From the NCBI GenBank assembly GCA_036514635.1, contig DATBWU010000274.1, positions 1-8,175 on the forward strand: a DNA stretch of 8,175 nt, written 5' to 3'. This DNA is from DASSFZ01 sp036514635. Lineage in GTDB: Bacteria; Chloroflexota; Anaerolineae; Fen-1058. A model generated the notes under the pieces. The model had not been told where the DNA came from, ran no database searches, and worked only from the letters and a program-made list of their open reading frames with translations. The position numbers and the translations under genes were made by a program. Positions 4,934 through 8,175 of this stretch are shown in pieces (position 1 is the first letter of the stretch; each line of letters opens with the position of its first letter).

Positions 4934-4971
4934 CGCTCTCGTCCCTTTGTCGGGCGAGGGCGTTTTTGTTT
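4934..4971 (+). terminator. Intrinsic terminator of the pheS T-box
   Basis: CGCTCTCG and CCC (4934-4945, one bulged T) pair with GGGCGAGGGCG (4952-4962) across the loop TTTGTC. TTTTTGTTT (4963-4971) follows immediately. The 5' arm overlaps the 3' arm of the antiterminator (4936-4946), so the two structures cannot coexist, as in other transcriptional T-boxes. The end lies 60 bases before the pheS ATG. Confidence 0.92.
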
Positions 4972-4992
4972 CGTCTTGCGTAGATCAGAGAC

Positions 4993-5013
4993 ACGCAACA
5001 CGCAATACGCAAC
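4993..5013 (+). repeat. Three heptamers between T-box terminator and pheS
   Basis: ACGCAAC, ACGCAAT and ACGCAAC follow one another without spacers (4993-5013). CAACAGGTGTTG (5010-5021) forms a small inverted repeat at the end, so this short array also finishes on a reverse-complement segment. It lies in the 5' untranslated region just ahead of the pheS Shine-Dalgarno GGGGAGA (5021-5027). Confidence 0.6.
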
Positions 5014-5031
5014 AGGTGTTGGGGAGAGATC

Positions 5032-6057
5032 ATGCTCGATCAACTGAACTCAATTGAAAAAGAAGCACTGGCATCTTTGGAGAACATTGTCGATCAGGCC
5101 GCGCTCGATGCCTGGCGCGTGACGCACCTCGGCAAGAAATCGCCGCTGATGACGATCCTGGGCGACCTGGGCAAGTTGTCGAAGGAAGAACGCCCGGCGA
5201 TCGGCAAGCGCGGCAACGAGGTGAAGCGCGCGCTGGAGGCGGCGCTCGAAGCGAAGATCGAGACGCTGCACCGCGCCGAAATGGAGCGCAGCCTCAAGGA
5301 AAACGCGCTCGACGTGACGCTGCCGGGGCGGCCTCGCCCGCGCGGGCGGTTGCACCCCTCGACGCAGACGCTCCGCGAGTTCTACGCGATTTGGGCCGAG
5401 ATGGGCTTCCAGGTGTTCCGCTCGCGCGATGTCGAGTCCGACGAGTACAACTTTGAACTGCTCAACATCCCGCAGCACCACCCGGCGCGTGATATGTGGG
5501 ACACGTTCTACACGACGACGCCCGGTGTGCTGCTGCGGACGCACACCTCGCCCGGCCAGATTCACGCCATGCGCGCATACTGCCCCAACCCGATCCGCGT
5601 GATCCTGCCCGGCATGTGCTACCGCTACGAGCAGATCACCGCATCGAAGGACATCCAGTTCCAACAGGTGGAGGGGCTGGCGGTAGGCAAGCACGTGCGC
5701 ATGACCGACATGCTGGAAACGATGAGCGAATTCGCCCGGCGTATCTTCGGGGCTGAATACACAGTGCGTTTCCGCGCCTCGCACTTCCCATTCACCGAGC
5801 CGAGCATGGAGATGGATGTGGAGTGCGTGAATTGCGGCGGCAAAGGTTGCTCCGTGTGCAAGCACACCGGCTGGCTGGAGATCGCCGGCGCGGGCATGGT
5901 GCATCCGGTCGTGTTGAAGAACGGCGGATACGATCCCAAAGTCTACAGCGGCTTCGCCTTCGGCATGGGGCCGCAGCGCGTGACGATGCTCAAGCACGGC
6001 ATCACCGACATTCGGTATTTCTGGCAGAACGATCTGAGGTTTTTGGAGCAGTTCTGA
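5032..6057 (+). CDS. pheS: Phenylalanine--tRNA ligase alpha subunit
   Basis: This is a 341-residue alpha subunit of the class II alpha2-beta2 PheRS, which charges tRNA-Phe in the cytoplasm. An N-terminal coiled-coil tRNA-binding region (about 1-90) precedes the catalytic core. Key segments are HPSTQTLREF (108-117), NIPQHHPARDMWDTFY (145-160), motif 2 with IRVILPGMCYRYEQ (188-201, R198), FPFTEPSMEMDV (252-263), and motif 3 GFAFGMGPQRVTML (307-320, R316). C265, C268, C273 and C276 form a CxxC-x4-CxxC insert, a zinc-ribbon type seen in many bacterial PheS. Motif 3 has Gln315 where Glu is common. The ATG at 5032 has GGGGAGA 4-6 bases upstream. Expression is set by the T-box. Confidence 0.97.
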   Translation: MLDQLNSIEKEALASLENIVDQAALDAWRVTHLGKKSPLMTILGDLGKLSKEERPAIGKRGNEVKRALEAALEAKIETLHRAEMERSLKENALDVTLPGRPRPRGRLHPSTQTLREFYAIWAEMGFQVFRSRDVESDEYNFELLNIPQHHPARDMWDTFYTTTPGVLLRTHTSPGQIHAMRAYCPNPIRVILPGMCYRYEQITASKDIQFQQVEGLAVGKHVRMTDMLETMSEFARRIFGAEYTVRFRASHFPFTEPSMEMDVECVNCGGKGCSVCKHTGWLEIAGAGMVHPVVLKNGGYDPKVYSGFAFGMGPQRVTMLKHGITDIRYFWQNDLRFLEQF

Positions 6058-6071
6058 GCGGGTTGTTCACG

Positions 6072-7877
6072 ATGACCGTTAGACTTGCGGCGCATCTCGT
6101 GCGTTTCTCTCGCCGGGCGCATTTGCCCGTCGTTGTGTTGCTCGTTGCCTTCCTGGCTCTTGGACTGACATACAGTATTGTCACGCCGATCTTCGAGGGG
6201 CCGGATGAGCCGGGTCATTACGTCTACATCCGCTATCTGGCAGAGGGCCAGGGGCTGCCTGTGCAAAGTTTCGATCGGGCGCAGTTGGCTGTCGCTTACG
6301 GACATCATCCGCCGCTCTACTATGCCTTGAGTGCTATGCTGACCTTCTGGATCGATACGAGCAATGCGCCTGATGTCTTCCGGCCCAACCCGGCGTTCAT
6401 CTGGTCCGGTAATGGCGGCGAGCACAATAATCTGCTGCACACGGCGGCAGAGGCTTTTCCGTTTCGCGGGGCATCGCTCGCCGTGCATCTGGCGCGGGTC
6501 GTGTCCGTTCTCTTCGGCGCGGTAACGGTGTGGGGCACGCACCGGCTGGGTATGATTATCACTCGAAGCGAAGTCCTTGCCTTGGGCGCGGCGGCCGTCG
6601 TCGCGTTCAACCCGCAATTCCTGTTCATCACCAGCGTGATGAACAATGACGGTGCAGCGACGGCATTCTCCACGCTGGCGCTGGTGATGATGGTCGCGCT
6701 CCTGTGTGAGGGCGGGACGCGCCGACGCGCGATCTGGCTGGGGGTCTGGATCGCACTTGCTTTGCTGTCTAAAATGAGCGCGCTTGGCCTGATTCCGCTG
6801 GCCGCGTTGTCAATGGCCGTCGTGGCCGCACGCCAACGATCGTGGCACGTGTTGGGCGAGCTGGCGTTGTTCACCGCTCTGCCTGTTGCGGTGTTCAGTG
6901 GATGGTGGTTCGTGCGCAATCAGATTCTGTATGGCGATCCGCTTGGCTACCAATTGTTCCGCACCACGTGGCGACACATCGATGCACCTCTGGACTTCAG
7001 CCAGCCGGAGACGCTACGGCAGTTCGTCAGTATGGTGCATCAATCTTTCTGGGGCCGATTCGGCTGGATGACGATTCCGCTGAAATCCACTATCTACGAC
7101 GCTCTGGGCTGGCTGTATGTGTTCGCCGTGATCGGTGCCTGGGTTGGGACCGCCTGGCGGCGCGAGCTCTCCCTACCGCGTGCGACGACGAAGTGGGCGT
7201 GGACGCTTATGGCCGCCGCTGTAATCGCAGCCGTTGTGTGGACGGCCAACTTTGCCAGCCTCCAGGGTGGTTCTGGTATGCAAGGGCGGTATGTCTTTCC
7301 TGCTATCTCAGCGATTGCCCTGCTGATCGTCGGTGGAATCAGCGCAATGTTCCCTGACCGCTTGCGCTGGATTCCCGTCGGTGGGCTGGCGAGCGCGCTG
7401 GCAGTGCTGGCGATCAGCGTCCCGATCCAGTACATTGCGCCAGTGTATCGATATTTCACGTTGCCCGAATCTGCCCTGGAGTCGATCCCCCATCGTCTGG
7501 ATGGGACATTCAGTCCAGAGATTGCTCTGGCTGGCTATCGTGTGGAAAGCCAACCTGAAGGTCTTCGCCTGACGCTGTATTGGCGCGCTCAAGGGACGCC
7601 GCCCAATGACTACAAGGTTTTCATCCACGCGTTGAATGCGGACGCGCAGTTGTGTGGGCAGCGCGATGCGCTGACGCAGGATGGCGCATTTCCGATGTCG
7701 TACTGGCGCGCGGGTGACGTGATCGAGGACGCGCATGAGGTGCCGATCGACCCGGCTTGCTGCGCAACTGGCGGCTGCCGCTTGATGATAGGATTGTACC
7801 GTGAAGACACAGGCGAGCGGTTATTGTATAGCGTGAATGGACGGCCCGTGTCTGATCATGTTGAAATTCAACCCTGA
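6072..7877 (+). CDS. Polytopic membrane protein, GT-C/DUF2142-like putative glycosyltransferase
   Basis: This is a 601-residue protein with a hydrophobic N-terminal half (first helix about 18-37) and roughly ten further membrane segments to about residue 458. The first outer loop has FEGPDEPGHY (41-50); an acidic pair such as D45-E46 is the typical catalytic or metal site of GT-C enzymes using polyprenyl-phosphate sugars. HHPPLYYAL (78-86), NPQFLFITSVMNNDG (180-194), GWWFVRNQILYGDPLG (277-292) and QGRYVFP (404-410) recall DUF2142 and GT39-like families. Residues about 475-601 are soluble and beta-rich (LRLTLYWRAQG, YKVFIHAL, MIGLYREDTGERL), probably outside the cell. The ATG at 6072 lies 14 bases after pheS with a weak Shine-Dalgarno. 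The gene is less GC-rich than pheS. Substrate unknown. Confidence 0.85.
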   Translation: MTVRLAAHLVRFSRRAHLPVVVLLVAFLALGLTYSIVTPIFEGPDEPGHYVYIRYLAEGQGLPVQSFDRAQLAVAYGHHPPLYYALSAMLTFWIDTSNAPDVFRPNPAFIWSGNGGEHNNLLHTAAEAFPFRGASLAVHLARVVSVLFGAVTVWGTHRLGMIITRSEVLALGAAAVVAFNPQFLFITSVMNNDGAATAFSTLALVMMVALLCEGGTRRRAIWLGVWIALALLSKMSALGLIPLAALSMAVVAARQRSWHVLGELALFTALPVAVFSGWWFVRNQILYGDPLGYQLFRTTWRHIDAPLDFSQPETLRQFVSMVHQSFWGRFGWMTIPLKSTIYDALGWLYVFAVIGAWVGTAWRRELSLPRATTKWAWTLMAAAVIAAVVWTANFASLQGGSGMQGRYVFPAISAIALLIVGGISAMFPDRLRWIPVGGLASALAVLAISVPIQYIAPVYRYFTLPESALESIPHRLDGTFSPEIALAGYRVESQPEGLRLTLYWRAQGTPPNDYKVFIHALNADAQLCGQRDALTQDGAFPMSYWRAGDVIEDAHEVPIDPACCATGGCRLMIGLYREDTGERLLYSVNGRPVSDHVEIQP

Positions 7878-7895
7878 CGCACAGGAGCATTTCGT

Positions 7896-8175
7896 ATGAA
7901 AGTCCCGCTATCCTGGCTCAAAGACTACGTGAGCCTCACCATCCCCGTCGAAGAACTCGCCGAGCGGCTGACGCTGGCCGGGCTGGAAGTCGAACACATC
8001 GAATACATCGGCGTCGCGCCAACGCGCAAGGCGCAGATTCACAGTTCGGGCGAAGGATCGGCGCAGGAGGCCGGCCTGGTGTGGGATCGTGACACGATCG
8101 TAATCGGCCAGATCGTCGAGGTGCGCCCGCATCCCAACGCCGATCGGCTGGTGCTGGCCGACGTCGATTACGGCG
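7896..8175 (+). CDS. pheT: Phenylalanine--tRNA ligase beta subunit, N-terminal fragment
   Basis: These are the first 93 codons of the PheRS beta subunit, truncated by the window end. The start MKVPLSWLKDYVSL and LAERLTLAGLEVEHIE match the family N-terminus. IVIGQIVEVRPHPNADRL (68-85) opens the OB-fold tRNA-binding domain. Between them, residues about 41-66 form a loop some 20 residues longer than in E. coli PheT. The ATG at 7896 has AGGAG (7883-7887) with 8-base spacing and lies 18 bases after the membrane protein gene, so it very likely belongs to the same T-box-controlled transcript as pheS. Confidence 0.95.
   Translation, partial: MKVPLSWLKDYVSLTIPVEELAERLTLAGLEVEHIEYIGVAPTRKAQIHSSGEGSAQEAGLVWDRDTIVIGQIVEVRPHPNADRLVLADVDYG

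Larger units (their letters stand above)
4661..4971 (+). promoter_or_regulatory. T-box riboswitch sensing tRNA-Phe (UUC specifier)
   Basis: Stem I starts with GGAG (4667-4670) pairing with CTCC (4751-4754). The specifier loop has AGTA (4674-4677) opposite GAAG-TTC-G, giving Phe codon UUC at 4747-4749. CGGTC/GGCCG (4680-4684/4736-4740) and the apical stem GTCGGGAT/ATCCCGAC (4700-4707/4720-4727) complete it. The T-box motif AACCAGGGTGGTACCACG (4904-4921) includes TGGT (4912-4915), which can pair with ACCA of a tRNA with discriminator A. Antiterminator: AGGG with CCCT (4908-4911/4943-4946) and ACGGGAG with CTCTCGT (4919-4925/4936-4942). This is exclusive with the terminator. By the known mechanism, uncharged tRNA-Phe permits read-through into pheS. 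Confidence 0.95.

Noticed and set aside
5050..5997. Open frame of 315 codons on the minus strand over pheS
   Set aside because: It is an antisense shadow of a clear pheS gene, rich in His, Arg and Ala, with no domain.
5823..6071. Upstream extension of the membrane protein frame into pheS
   Set aside because: The frame stays open by chance inside pheS. The ATG at 6072 starts immediately before a normal positively charged N-terminus and first membrane helix, and 83 extra Arg-rich residues are implausible.

Overview
The window is a bacterial ribosomal-protein and translation locus with no sign of phage or plasmid material. The gene order is tuf (3' end), rpmG, tRNA-Trp(CCA), secE, nusG, rplK, rplA, rplJ, rplL, then pheS, a polytopic membrane protein, and the start of pheT. 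All genes lie on the + strand and the DNA is GC-rich. I infer Chloroflexota, probably Anaerolineae-like. The reasons are a T-box (not an attenuator peptide) in front of pheS, a NusG with a long acidic N-terminal extension, GTG starts on several genes, and a GT-C/DUF2142-like membrane protein with a C-terminal beta-rich domain of a kind I associate with that phylum. This assignment is not proven by the window.

Region 1 (1-1754): the EF-Tu tail, L33, the Trp tRNA, SecE and NusG form the usual cluster. An array of octamers that flips to its reverse complement starts on the rpmG stop codon and runs up to the tRNA, and a long hairpin follows the tRNA. SecE carries an extra C-terminal membrane segment, and NusG has about 115 acidic residues ahead of its NGN domain.

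Region 2 (1755-4426): rplK and rplA are each preceded by a near-identical hairpin ending just before the Shine-Dalgarno. Both look like copies of the 23S rRNA L1-binding site, which suggests L1 autoregulates both cistrons separately. The 392-base rplA-rplJ gap holds a period-7 array, a canonical L10 leader, a rho-independent attenuator and a second palindromic repeat, then rplJ and rplL.

Region 3 (4427-5031): this gap holds an unexplained in-frame tail behind rplL, another period-7 array that flips orientation, a good sigma70 promoter, and a complete tRNA-Phe T-box (UUC specifier, antiterminator, terminator). A perfect heptamer array sits inside the T-box linker.

Region 4 (5032-8175): pheS and pheT are separated by a 601-residue membrane protein, a likely lipid-linked sugar transferase of GT-C type. 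It is less GC-rich than its neighbours and appears to be transcribed under the Phe T-box.

The most unusual signal is the set of intergenic arrays at about 351-432, 3073-3121, 4553-4608 and 4771-4814, plus weaker ones at 3342-3405 and 4993-5013. In the best cases a 3-4 base core recurs exactly every 7 or 8 bases and then switches to its reverse complement in the same period. The filler bases vary and the unit differs from gap to gap.
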